The position numbers and the translations under genes are program-made. This document shows positions 31,301-39,460 of a stretch of 64,000 bases of DNA, piece by piece. Origin of the DNA: Neodiprion pinetum (Eukaryota > Arthropoda > Insecta > Hymenoptera > Diprionidae); NCBI RefSeq assembly GCF_021155775.2, contig NC_060234.1:16612871-16676870 (forward strand). Direction: 5' to 3'. The notes below the pieces were generated by a model, which worked only from the letters and a program-made list of their open reading frames with translations, had not been told where the DNA came from and searched no databases. Every line of letters starts with the position of its first letter. Positions within the stretch are counted from its first letter, which is position 1.

Positions 31301-32144
31301 GAATAACGCTGTGTTCGGCAAGACTATGGAGAATGTGCGAAATCATAAAGATGTTAAATTGGTCACAAAATGGGAGAGAAGAGGTGGTACGAGAACGCTT
31401 ATTGCCGGAGAAAACTTTCACAGCTGCACCGTATTTGGCACTGATATGGTTATCATTGAAATGAATCGTGTCAAAGTTCACTTCGCCAAACCTATTTACG
31501 TTGGCGCATCAATTCTAGATCTGTCAAAAATCTTTCTCTACGATTTCCACTATAATTATATTAAAACCAACTTTTCGAATAAACAGGCTAAATTGATGTA
31601 TACCGACACAGACAGCCTTATTTATCAATTCAATGTGCCTAATATCTACGATATCATCAAACGTGATGTAGATACAATGTTTGACACCTCTGACTATCCG
31701 CCCGACAATGTGTATGGTATTCCCCTTAAAAACAAAAAACAACTAGGGCTAATGAAGGATGAAAATAATGGTAAAATTGTGACAGAGTTTGTGGGACTGC
31801 GAGCAAAGCTGTACACATTTACTACGATGGGTGAGGATGGGGAAAAATATGACAGTGGCGTAAAAGTGAGTAAGCGTGCCAAGGGTGTAAGAAATTCATC
31901 GATAAATAGCATCACGTTTGATGATTATAAGCGCTGTCTGTCGACTTACCGAGAGTTGACTCTTCCACAGTGTTTAATACGCAGCAAAAAACACGAAGTA
32001 AGCACGATCGTACAAAAAAAATTGGCTCTGAGTTGGCAGGATTGTCACGAGCGCCGCATATTTACTCAAAACGATAATATATTACCGATTATATCAATTA
32101 TTATTTTATATATTATTATTATCTTTAGAAACAAGGAAGCATAG
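28335..32144 (+). pseudogene. polB: Polinton family B DNA polymerase (two nonsense codons)
   Basis: A protein-primed-type family B polymerase of about 1,270 codons in one frame. The start is chosen at the first ATG (28335) after the promoter; the frame open at 28284 begins with GTG. Landmarks in order: exonuclease I AYADLECIL (29687-29713), an endonuclease VII-like Cys/His block CYICEKPFTPEEKKCYDHCH (about 29970-30030), exonuclease II FSGYDSHF (30123), exonuclease III YLKTDV (30570), motif A FDVNNLYG (about 30869), motif B NFYKLMNNAVFGKTMEN (about 31282), motif C YTDTDS (about 31599). All catalytic residues are present. In-frame TGA at 30567-30569 and TAG at 31098-31100 would truncate it. The C terminus after ALSWQDCHERR looks foreign, probably from an insertion next to it. 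Confidence 0.88.
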
Positions 32145-33003
32145 TTTTAGTTAGTCTATACAAAATATTTTATTATAACCAGTTCGTGGAGTAACCAAGC
32201 GCAACGGCGTAGTTGGACGGCCAGCAACGTCAGCGTCTTCGCGCCCGCCAGATCCCGGGTGTAATCAACACCGTGATGAGGCGAGCGCGAAATCACGCGC
32301 TTCAAGGATGACTGTCGCGAGGCGAGCCTTTGTTCCGGAATTGTGTATCTAGCGAAAACCCCGAATTGTAAATTCACCAAAAACTCGCTCGCCGCCCGAC
32401 GTTCCAAGGGGTGTCGGACGAGCGAGCGAAGGCAGTCCCCGTTAGAGACAGCTAAGAACGACATCTACGGAACCCAGGCTCCTTCAGAGCTGCTGTGTGA
32501 AGAGTATCAAACTTAGAATCACCGACGATTAGAGCGAGAACACCTCTAATTCTACAAGCGGTATTCCGGAGCATCTCGCGTCGCGGCGTCAGTCTTTGAA
32601 GCTAGTAATAAGCGCAATCGTATAAGCCACGAACTCTATAGAGCAGTGTAGCCTGTAAGTGAGTGTGTGAAGGTGTGTAAACTTCGGCACCTTCGAGGCC
32701 GAAGCAGCAAGAGAGAGAGAGAGAGAGAGAAAACGTGAGTAGTATAGGAACATATTGTAAGCTTCCTCGTTTAGAACGTTTTCTGCTTTTAGTTTGAGCT
32801 ATTAAACATTTTTTACTTTGCTTCCCATCAAACATTGGTACGATCAATTGAAATCTTCCAAACCTATTCCCAGGGAACGCCCTGTAGAGGACGTTCACCT
32901 CCCAATCCACCTAAAAATTAAATATAAACCTCTGTGAGATCTAAGAGGGTTGAAGTCGTCGCGTGCGAGACCGCTCCGTACGTGACAGGATGACAAGCGG
33001 CAA
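32145..33003. other. Non-coding insert after polymerase gene
   Basis: GC-richer sequence without a sustained frame, containing a GA microsatellite (32709-32730) preceded by a 7-bp-stem hairpin CTTCGGC...GCCGAAG (about 32682-32704). Its composition differs from flanking Polinton DNA and the polymerase C terminus is altered at its edge, so it may be a solo LTR or other insertion, perhaps replacing lost Polinton sequence. I could not find clean termini. Confidence 0.35.
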
Positions 33004-33210
33004 TTGATACCTGGACAGACCGACACCGTACCTTGGGGGTTTGTCCCAGCCCCTCAATAGCTATAGGATAAACTGTAGACATAGAATTGATGTAAATATT
33101 TGATGTTTGACGCCTCGAACGATCTATCATCGGGCGGAAACGTTTCATGATCAATACGATATTTAATGGATTTGAAGTTTCAAAATGCGAATTCATATAC
33201 TCAACAATTG
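33004..33210 (+). repeat. Dispersed ~190-bp repeat, copy 2
   Basis: Same family and orientation as 23066-23250, starting TTGATACCTGGACAGACCGA and ending near GAATTCATATACTCAAC, with scattered substitutions. Confidence 0.6.
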
Positions 33211-33274
33211 TTTATTTATTTATTATTAATATATCAAGCAATTATTCATATTTATTCGTTTACCACGAGAAAAG

Positions 33275-33390
33275 TTTTCAGAAAATGAAAAAAAATTTTC
33301 AGGAAACGAAAAAAACTTTTCAGAAAATGAAAAAAAGTTTTCAGAAAACGAAAAAAAGTTTTCAGAAAATGAAAAAAAGTTTTCCAAAAA
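33275..33390. repeat. ~21-bp tandem repeat TTTTCAGAAAATGAAAAAAAG
   Basis: Five to six units alternate between ...GAAAATGAAAA and ...GAAAACGAAAA. A related but differently expanded version is at 40380-40445 beside the outer chromodomain copy, showing it is an ancestral part of the integrase 3' flank. A TTA/ATT microsatellite follows in both copies. Confidence 0.75.
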
Positions 33391-33589
33391 ATAGAATGTG
33401 TAATAATCGTATCGCAAAATTGCATATTATCATTATTATTATCACTATTAATATTATCATGATTATTATTATTATTATTATTTTCGTAGTACAGAGTATG
33501 GCACATGTGCGCACAAAGGAGATAAAATGTGGAAATATTTGTATATTCAAAATCTTTTATTGTAATTCGGAAAATACATACAAATTATG

Positions 33590-33724
33590 TTACATGTCTG
33601 TTTTATTTATCCAACTATTGTGCGAACTATCAAAACCCAACCACTTCACATAGAACAGATTCCCCCGCTTGCGTAATACTTTCTCCACAAGGTAGCCGTT
33701 GGGACATTTCACTTTGGCGAGCTC
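33590..33724 (-). pseudogene. Chromodomain cut off from inner integrase
   Basis: In the integrase frame, a TAA at 33725-33727 is followed by 44 codons with GYLVEKVLRKRGNLFYVKWLGF and SHNSWI, a chromodomain-type module, ending at TAA 33590-33592. In the outer copy (40041) the equivalent site reads through with two extra codons. A 6-bp deletion plus one substitution created the stop. Chromodomains of integrases usually steer insertion through chromatin contact. Confidence 0.8.
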
Positions 33725-34552
33725 TTAGAAGCCCCCCTCGATGGGATGATCTTGATAATCGGTAAGTTTGTAGGTGGGTGGATTGGTATTTTTCACCTCA
33801 CTCACGGTGAATATTTCAGTCGTCCAATTGGGTGTATAGCCTTTTTCAAATACATTCTTGTACTTGCTGATTCGAACTCGATCGCCTACACTGAATTTCC
33901 GCGCTCGATCACTTCGTTTGATTTGCCGAGGCTTGTACACGCTACGATACAGCTGTTTTTCATTCTCCGTGCTAACATCCACCGGTTTCATCCGAATCGT
34001 GCGATGTTTAGTGTTGTTGTAGGACTTCATTAAATCATCCAAAATATAAATCCACTCGTACGATCCTTGGAGAGTAAACCGCTTCCACATTTTATTCTTC
34101 AACGTTCGATTGAAACGTTCGCATATCGACGCCTTTAAGTTGCTAAATGTCGAATACATGTTGATATTGTGATGCTTCACGAGGGCTTTGAATTCGCTGT
34201 TGTAAAATTCTTTGCCTCGATCAACGTGCAGATGTGTAGGTATACGACTCTGGATCAGTACAGATTTCATGGCAGCGGCAACATCTTTCCCACTCTTGGA
34301 CTTTATCGGCACTGCCCACGCGTACTTGGAAAATATATCGATGATTGTGAGTAGGTATTTGTATCCCTTGTTGCACGAGCTGTATGCGGTCATATCGACG
34401 AGATCAGCTTGCCAGGTCTCATCCAGTCCGCGTACATCTACGAATCGGCGCGAATAGTTGCGTCGAGTCTGTCTGTGAAGTTCGGCAGCTATTGCAGTCT
34501 TCATTGTTCCCAACTCTTCACCTATCAATTTTTCGAATTGCTGTCCAACCAC
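33725..34552 (-). CDS. Polinton retroviral-type integrase (chromodomain lost)
   Basis: A 275-aa DDE integrase. The first Asp is in TWQADLVDM (residues ~46-54), the second in HVDRGKEF (~118), and the Glu in SICERFNRTLKNKMWK (~155), matching the D,D-35-E triad. The C-terminal part has an SH3-like segment (KFSVGDRVRISKYKNVFEKGY). It would insert the linear element by joining its ends to target DNA with a 6-bp stagger, consistent with the 6-bp duplications seen at both Polintons. The protein stops before the chromodomain. It shares the minus strand with the two genes upstream. Confidence 0.88.
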   Translation of the reverse strand: MVGQQFEKLIGEELGTMKTAIAAELHRQTRRNYSRRFVDVRGLDETWQADLVDMTAYSSCNKGYKYLLTIIDIFSKYAWAVPIKSKSGKDVAAAMKSVLIQSRIPTHLHVDRGKEFYNSEFKALVKHHNINMYSTFSNLKASICERFNRTLKNKMWKRFTLQGSYEWIYILDDLMKSYNNTKHRTIRMKPVDVSTENEKQLYRSVYKPRQIKRSDRARKFSVGDRVRISKYKNVFEKGYTPNWTTEIFTVSEVKNTNPPTYKLTDYQDHPIEGGF

Positions 34553-34572
34553 TCTGGTTCCTCAATCGATAC

Positions 34573-34968
34573 TTATTCCCTGCTGGTCTGTCCCAACGTT
34601 GGTGTTGCCTGCTCCCCAATATGTTTGATGCGATTCAACGTATTTTCAATGATTTTGTTATTCATGCGTAGCTGTTTCAACTCCTCGTTGTGATTATGCG
34701 CGAAACTCTCAAAATTTGATTGAAAAGTATCCACAATATCCACAGCCATAGACTGTAAAGCGGTATTGAGAACTTTTAAGGAAACGGCGTCGGTGGAGTG
34801 CTGCGGATCAGCTATGTTACACAATCGTTTACCGTCTAAATCATACTGATTGTCGCTGGTGATTTTGAATCCAACACCCGGAGGCCCTCGAATAAATTTT
34901 TTACCCCCACCACGCTCCGAGTGTCGCCCGAATATGTCTATGCTCATCACTGGACGGTCACTAAACAA
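34573..34968 (-). CDS. Conserved Polinton fibre/spike-like protein
   Basis: The frame opens at 34968, but the ATG at 34947 (MSIDIFGRH) is the more likely start. The core PPGVGFKITSDNQYDLDGKRLCNIADP followed by DAVSLKVL is the repeated 'x-Y-D-x-x-x-K-R-L-x-N-V' pattern seen in phage tail-fibre and Polinton structural proteins. The C-terminal ~60 residues form a predicted coiled coil (ELKQLRMNNKIIENTLNRIK). I infer a trimeric shaft or attachment protein; direct evidence is lacking. It lies 20 bases before the integrase start. Confidence 0.6.
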   Translation of the reverse strand: MFSDRPVMSIDIFGRHSERGGGKKFIRGPPGVGFKITSDNQYDLDGKRLCNIADPQHSTDAVSLKVLNTALQSMAVDIVDTFQSNFESFAHNHNEELKQLRMNNKIIENTLNRIKHIGEQATPTLGQTSRE

Positions 34969-34993
34969 ATGATGATTTTATGTTTACACGCCG

Positions 34994-35647
34994 CTAATAA
35001 ACGATTCCAGCCTCACGCAACTCCTCAATAATGGAGACTATTTCGTTGGAATGGCTGGTATTGCCTGCAGCCTGTGACGCCATAAGCAGCCGGAGACGAT
35101 CTACAATTTCATTTGGATCATCCCAGTAGACGTAATCGACATCTTGCTCCTCCTCTTGCGCAATCTTATAGTCGGGTAAGCCTTTACCTGATTTTTTCGG
35201 CGAGCCAACGTGTTGTGCAATGAAATTTCTATACTTTGCACTTTTTAAATCATCTCGAAGGCTTCCATCGGCTTGGTAACGTTTTCGATGCGCGTTTGTC
35301 GTCGTTACAATTTTTATATAATTATTCTCATCCACATCATTTACAACCGATGCATAGGGTGATTTTTTGAACAGTAATTCGAGTAATCCAGGTGTTCTCT
35401 CATAACTTTTATTCCCCACATTGACCAGATTATCAGTGAAATTGATCGGTGTATCGCCAATCATCATACCGCTTGTCAACTTTCGAACGCCGTATGTAGT
35501 ATCCAAATCCCTCTTTTTACTTGAGCTGAACATTTTCAAATATTGTGTTGTGGAATCCGTTGTTTTCTTCACCGGTGTACTTGTAGTAGAAATTTCACCA
35601 AACTTCAGTGTTTTATCATTTGCATTCATGAAATTCCCCACATCCAT
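34994..35647 (-). CDS. Conserved Polinton putative structural protein, ~217 aa
   Basis: The frame stays open to an ATG at 35806, but that extension is antisense to the PLA2 core on the plus strand, so I place the start at 35647 (MDVGNFMNANDKTLKF). The signature is LTSGMMIGDTPINFTDNLVNVG, TPGLLELLFKKSP, TNAHRKRY, and a C-terminal YVYWDDPNEIVDRLRLLMASQ with SIIEELREAGIVY. This pattern recurs in insect Polinton-type loci as an unnamed conserved protein, probably virion-associated. It is co-oriented with the fibre-like gene and integrase and convergent/overlapping at its 5' side with the PLA2 gene's intron-exon border. Confidence 0.65.
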   Translation of the reverse strand: MDVGNFMNANDKTLKFGEISTTSTPVKKTTDSTTQYLKMFSSSKKRDLDTTYGVRKLTSGMMIGDTPINFTDNLVNVGNKSYERTPGLLELLFKKSPYASVVNDVDENNYIKIVTTTNAHRKRYQADGSLRDDLKSAKYRNFIAQHVGSPKKSGKGLPDYKIAQEEEQDVDYVYWDDPNEIVDRLRLLMASQAAGNTSHSNEIVSIIEELREAGIVY

Positions 35648-35719
35648 ATCCTCATCCTCCTCATCATCATCATCATCATCCCCGGCACTCTCGCCATCTT
35701 TTTCCTCTTCTTTTTTCAG

Positions 35720-36451
35720 TACTGCGGACCTGGAACGAAATTGGCCAAGAGGTTGGCTCGTGGAGATTTGGGGATCAATCCGCTGGATGCCGCGTGTAAA
35801 GACCACGACATTGCATACGCAAAGAATCGCGATACCGCAGCGAGAAATCTTGCCGACAAAGCGCTCGCTGAGAAGGCGTGGAATCGCGTCTTGGCCAAGG
35901 ACGCTAGTGTGGGTGAAAAGGCGGTAGCCTGGGGAGTCACCAACACCATGAAAGCTAAATCTAAACTCGGAATGGGCTTAGCTGCAGAGCGGTCGAAACT
36001 TGGAGTGGCTGCGAAGACGAAATCTGGAACTGACGGGAAGAGTAAACAGCGGAAGAGAACTGTGAATCTTAAATCCATCATCACAGCGGCAAAGGTCGCC
36101 ATGCGACCGGGTTATAAAGCCGTCGAGTCGGCGATGGCGGGTGCTCGTGCGGCCACGCGTGGGACTGGGAAGAATATTCGTATGCCTCGCGTTATACCTG
36201 TGCCTGATAAAATTGGTGGCATCCTGCCGTTTCTCATTCCAATTCTGGCCGGTCTAAGCGCTACTGGGGCTCTTGCCGGTGGTGCTGCGGGTATAGCTAA
36301 AGCTGTCAACGAAGCTAGTGTCAACAAACATCAGTTGAAAGAGGCCAAACGGCACAATGCAACAATGGAAGCGATTGCTTTGTGTAAGGGATTATACCTG
36401 CGACCCTACCGCAGCGGAATGGGCCTGTACTTACGTCCGGCAAAAAAATAG
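35720..36451 (+). CDS. PLA2-domain minor virion protein
   Basis: The coding exon begins at TACTGCGGACC, directly after a strong 3' splice site (pyrimidine-rich TTTTTTCAG ending 35719) and in phase 0. The domain is a parvovirus-like phospholipase A2: calcium loop YCGPGTKL and catalytic CKDHDIAY (His-Asp). Such domains breach endosomal membranes. A basic middle (residues ~70-150) is followed by a long hydrophobic stretch IGGILPFLIPILAGLSATG (about 165-200), reminiscent of adenovirus-like membrane-lytic or core proteins, and a repeat GLYLRP at the end. No ATG exon was found upstream, so the first exon is unknown or lost. It ends in a possible frameshift site shared with the protease. Confidence 0.75.
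   Translation, partial: YCGPGTKLAKRLARGDLGINPLDAACKDHDIAYAKNRDTAARNLADKALAEKAWNRVLAKDASVGEKAVAWGVTNTMKAKSKLGMGLAAERSKLGVAAKTKSGTDGKSKQRKRTVNLKSIITAAKVAMRPGYKAVESAMAGARAATRGTGKNIRMPRVIPVPDKIGGILPFLIPILAGLSATGALAGGAAGIAKAVNEASVNKHQLKEAKRHNATMEAIALCKGLYLRPYRSGMGLYLRPAKK
36442..36451 (+). promoter_or_regulatory. Putative -1 frameshift slippery heptamer A AAA AAA before TAG
   Basis: In the PLA2 frame the last codons are GCA AAA AAA TAG. The seven A bases (36442-36448) form the canonical X XXY YYZ heptamer directly before the stop. A -1 slip continues at 36448 into a frame that is open through 36507 and into the protease. The protease has no ATG before 36508, yet homologous-looking sequence begins earlier. 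No downstream pseudoknot was examined. Confidence 0.5.
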
Positions 36452-36507
36452 TAAAGCTGCTACACCGAGCTCTCACCAACATTGATTTACGCAACTATGC
36501 TGAAAAT

Positions 36508-36813
36508 ATGAAAATTTCGCATTTTCGAGGTGTTTTCATGCGGAATGATCTGCCGAAATCAGGACCAAAAATGCGAGAATCCGCAATTATTAATCTTGAT
36601 GATAAAAACGGTCCAGGGACACATTGGGTTGCGCACAAGAAAAATGGTGACCATGTTGTGTATTTCGATAGTTTCAGTGATTTGAAACCGCCTAAGGACT
36701 TGATGAGGTATCTCGGTGTTGGCAGCGTTGAATACAATCATAAGAGGTATCAAGAATATGATACTGTGATTTGCGGCCACTTGTGTCTCAAATTTCTCAG
36801 CGAACAACTATAA
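36508..36813 (+). CDS. Adenain-like cysteine protease
   Basis: A 101-aa minimum frame from ATG 36508; coding similarity appears to begin about 18 codons earlier, in sequence open back to 36448. Landmarks: FRGVFMRNDLP, GPGTHWVAHKK (catalytic His), VVYFDSF (Asp), and ICGHLCLKFL (catalytic Cys near the C terminus), the order of the adenovirus-type/Ulp1-fold maturation protease of Polintons. It would process capsid proteins during assembly. It follows the PLA2 gene in the -1 frame and precedes the penton gene by 32 bases. Confidence 0.85.
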   Translation: MKISHFRGVFMRNDLPKSGPKMRESAIINLDDKNGPGTHWVAHKKNGDHVVYFDSFSDLKPPKDLMRYLGVGSVEYNHKRYQEYDTVICGHLCLKFLSEQL

Positions 36814-36845
36814 AAAGACAGGTGTTACATGAGCAGGCATTAGTC

Positions 36846-37547
36846 ATGCCGGAATCGTTGACGTTAACACTGTCAGGCACATCCTCCGTGCTGGAGACTC
36901 ACTATTTCCCCCCAATCGAGTTATCACCAGAGAAGAACTATGTTCTCGGACGCGTCGAGTTCCTGACATTCAATTCAATACCCAATATTCATGAGAGGTG
37001 TAATAAATTTTACCTGAAACGAGCGGACAACAGCAGAGAGAGCATCACGATACCCACGGGATGCTATGAAATTGAGGATATTGAACATTTTCTACATAAG
37101 GAGCTACCCTCCGACATCACCCTCAGTCTGACAGCTAACAACAACGAGCTGAACAGTGAAGTCACATGCAATCGTGTGGTAGACTTTAAGCCCAAAGATT
37201 CGATCGGCCGATTATTGGGATTTAAGGCGGTTGAGCTATCACGAAACGTTACTCATAAATCTGAATTACCCGTAGCCATACTGAAGGTTAACACTTTACG
37301 CGTTGAGTGCAGCATAACCACAGGGGCGTATATGAACGGGCGTCGAGCTAACACGATTCACGAATTTTTCCCAACCTTTCCATCCGGATATAAGATTGTC
37401 GAAGTGCCTACCAACGTCATTTACCTGCCAATCGCCGTACAGTCGATACATCATTTACAGCTGAGAATAGTCGATCAAGACGACGAGCTGATTAATTTTC
37501 GCGGCGAAACGATTACTGTACGTTTACACGTGAAATCACTCAAATAA
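36846..37547 (+). CDS. Penton-like minor capsid protein
   Basis: I choose ATG 36846 (MPESLTLTLSG); the frame extends to 36771 but that part overlaps the protease end. The 233-aa protein is beta-rich with the sequence LTLTLSGTSSVLETHYFPPIEL at the N terminus and GCYEIEDIEHFL in the first third, the pattern of the single-jelly-roll penton of Polintons. It lies between protease and major capsid gene, the usual order. The stop TAA overlaps an ATG (TAATG) of a small downstream frame. Confidence 0.75.
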   Translation: MPESLTLTLSGTSSVLETHYFPPIELSPEKNYVLGRVEFLTFNSIPNIHERCNKFYLKRADNSRESITIPTGCYEIEDIEHFLHKELPSDITLSLTANNNELNSEVTCNRVVDFKPKDSIGRLLGFKAVELSRNVTHKSELPVAILKVNTLRVECSITTGAYMNGRRANTIHEFFPTFPSGYKIVEVPTNVIYLPIAVQSIHHLQLRIVDQDDELINFRGETITVRLHVKSLK

Positions 37548-37729
37548 TGGGAATCGTGTTTGAGACAAGAAAGTTGGGCAAAAGTTATAAAACTCAAACG
37601 TCATGGCCAAAAATCGTCAGTCGCCCAACACCTCCGACAACGTTTACACCGCCTACGAGACTGACACCTCTGAACGCTCGGTTTCTCCAGAGCCTAGGTC
37701 TTCGATTACGTGGAAATTTTGGAAAATAA
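37547..37729 (+). CDS. Small ORF overlapping the penton stop, 60 aa
   Basis: It starts at the ATG of TAATG at the penton stop, an arrangement used for reinitiation. The product is basic and Pro/Thr rich (PTPPTTFTPPTRLTP) with no recognised domain. It competes with another small frame at 37603. Coding status uncertain. Confidence 0.25.
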   Translation: MGIVFETRKLGKSYKTQTSWPKIVSRPTPPTTFTPPTRLTPLNARFLQSLGLRLRGNFGK

Positions 37730-37776
37730 AAATTCGTGTTCGCTGCATCCTGTGTGTGTTACCATGGAAGAAATAA
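37603..37776 (+). CDS. Small ORF with basic hydrophobic C terminus, 57 aa
   Basis: Starts ATGGCCAAAA (good context) and overlaps the first codons of the major capsid gene. The N-terminal half is polar with acidic/Ser residues (YETDTSERSVSPEPRSS) and the C-terminal half is aromatic, basic and hydrophobic (WKFWKIKIRVRCILCVLPWKK), which could be membrane-active. No homologue is recognised. It overlaps the 37547 frame, so at most one of the two is likely real. Confidence 0.3.
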   Translation: MAKNRQSPNTSDNVYTAYETDTSERSVSPEPRSSITWKFWKIKIRVRCILCVLPWKK

Positions 37777-38978
37777 TAAGAATACAGAAACCTGTGGTAT
37801 TCGACGAATCGATCGCGCACTCTGAGATTCATGCTCATCAACCGTTTGCATCATCCACCTTCCAGAACAACGATGAAATCCATATTGTTGTTCAACATCA
37901 AGACTTGTGTCTACTGCCCAGTGAAAGCTCTCTACACATTCACGGAAAAATCACAGAGGATGATGGTGTGGCGGCGGTGACGGTTACGAAATTAAACAAT
38001 ATGGCCGTTTGTCATTTGTTTGAGGAAATTCGCTACGAGTTGAACGGTGTAGAGATTGATTGGAATAAAAATGTTGGCATCACCAGCACTATGAAGAGTT
38101 ACGTATCCTTGACTCCAGGCCAGCAATATAGTCTGGAGAATACCGGGTGGTTGAGTGGGGATAAGGACCTAACCGATGCCGCTGGAAATTTCGATGTTGT
38201 CTTGCCGTTAAATTATGTGCTAGGCTTCGCCGAAGATTATCGTCGAGTCATCGTCAACGCTAAACACGAGTTAATTCTCACACGTTCCAACACTGATTTG
38301 AATGCCGTGATTCAGGCCTTGGCGACGGAAAACTTTAAAATCACCCTGAATAAAATCGAGTGGTTGTTGCCCTACCTCAAACTGGCGGATAAACCGAAAA
38401 TCCAGCTACTCAACTACATCGCCAAGGATCCGGCCATATCCATGAGTTTTCGTTCTTGGGAAACGCACGTGTATCCGATGCTCCCATCAACAACGCGGCA
38501 TATATGGTCAGTCAAGACATCGACGCAGCTTGAGAAGCCGAGATATGTCGTTCTAGGATTTCAAACTGCAAGGAGAAACGAGCCGCTGAAAAATGCTGGC
38601 GTATTTGATCATTGTCGGATCAGAGATGTAAAACTCTTCCTCAACTCACAGTGCTATCCCTACGGAAATATGAATATTGATATATACAATAATCAATACG
38701 CCATTCTCTATGATATGTATGTTCGGTTTCAAATGAGCTACTATAACAAAGAAGCTGAGCCTTTGCTATCGAGGCGTGAATTTATAAACCAAGCTCCCCT
38801 TATCGTCATCGATTGCTCCAAGCAGAACGAAACATTGAAAACTGGACCTGTGGACATTCGATTGGAATTTGACTCTAGCACTACGTTCCCACCACACACT
38901 TCTGCCTACTGCATGATCTTGCATGATCGCATTGTTGAATATAATCCGATCAGTGGTACTGTTAAAAAATTGGTATAA
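37764..38978 (+). CDS. Polinton major capsid protein (double jelly-roll type)
   Basis: The start is the ATG at 37764 (MEEIIRIQKPVVFDES); the frame open from 37710 begins with GTG. The 404-aa product is the last and longest virion gene, with beta-rich segments, GSYVSLTPGQQYSLE-like loop near residue 120, a WLLPYLKLAD motif near 205 and a C-terminal FPPHTSAYCMILHDRIVEY. Length, position after the penton gene and sequence feel match the hexon-like double jelly-roll capsid protein of Polintons/adintoviruses. The frame is intact. A polyadenylation signal AATAAA is at 39107-39112. Confidence 0.75.
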   Translation: MEEIIRIQKPVVFDESIAHSEIHAHQPFASSTFQNNDEIHIVVQHQDLCLLPSESSLHIHGKITEDDGVAAVTVTKLNNMAVCHLFEEIRYELNGVEIDWNKNVGITSTMKSYVSLTPGQQYSLENTGWLSGDKDLTDAAGNFDVVLPLNYVLGFAEDYRRVIVNAKHELILTRSNTDLNAVIQALATENFKITLNKIEWLLPYLKLADKPKIQLLNYIAKDPAISMSFRSWETHVYPMLPSTTRHIWSVKTSTQLEKPRYVVLGFQTARRNEPLKNAGVFDHCRIRDVKLFLNSQCYPYGNMNIDIYNNQYAILYDMYVRFQMSYYNKEAEPLLSRREFINQAPLIVIDCSKQNETLKTGPVDIRLEFDSSTTFPPHTSAYCMILHDRIVEYNPISGTVKKLV

Positions 38979-39106
38979 GTCAATTTTGGAATAACAATAT
39001 GTTTAATTAATATGGATATTGAAAATAATATGTATAATTTTACTCGTTAAAATTTAGAATAAGATAATTGAGAATACAATAAGAAAACTAAATGTAATTG
39101 ATGTTA

Positions 39107-39112
39107 AATAAA
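39107..39112 (+). terminator. Polyadenylation signal for virion gene cluster
   Basis: AATAAA about 130 bases after the capsid stop, in AT-rich sequence just before the right TIR. Confidence 0.5.
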
Positions 39113-39163
39113 AAAATTGTTAAAAGCATTCAAAACGTTATTTTAAACCTTCCTTCAGGGGTC

Positions 39164-39460
39164 ATTTCCTGGAATTTTTTCAATAGATCTAGCGGGTTCT
39201 TACCCTATCTGATTTATGTGCGGCTTTCCGGCGCCAAACAAGTCTCGACAGGAATTATTTAGTGTGTATGTGTGTCAAATCCTATGGAAATAGCCACCGA
39301 AAATGACCGGGGGGGGGGGGGGGTGCGCGCGTGAGAGAGGGTGCGCCGTGAGTCCGGGGGGGGGGGGGGGGGGGCTATGGGGGGAGCTAAGGGGGAGCTA
39401 GGGAGAAACTAGGGGGGAGCGCCGCCATCTTTGAGTTAGAACTCTCATATATACACTACT
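39164..39460 (-). repeat. Right TIR of inner Polinton
   Basis: Reverse complement of 24079-24412, with longer G runs (39310-39322, 39356-39373) and a contracted TG microsatellite relative to the left end. Confidence 0.9.

Larger units (their letters stand above)
24079..39460. mobile_element. Inner Maverick/Polinton (adintovirus-like), TSD TTCAGT
   Basis: Ends are AGTAGTGTATAT and ATATACACTACT (AG...CT). TTCAGT is duplicated at 24073-24078 and 39461-39466. At 15.4 kb it has the usual Polinton size and carries polymerase, integrase, adenain-like protease, PLA2-domain protein, penton-like and major capsid genes. Replication genes are on the left plus strand, integrase and two conserved genes on the minus strand, virion genes on the right plus strand. 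Some genes have nonsense codons, so this copy is probably not infectious or autonomous. No FtsK-type packaging ATPase was found. Confidence 0.94.

Noticed and set aside
33147..33653. Lys-rich 168-aa plus frame
   Set aside because: It translates a 21-bp tandem repeat and an ATT microsatellite in the integrase 3' flank.
24079..39460. Integrated polydnavirus, nudivirus or adenovirus provirus
   Set aside because: The integrase, AG/CT termini, 6-bp target duplication and protein-primed-type polymerase together define a Polinton/adintovirus-like element instead.
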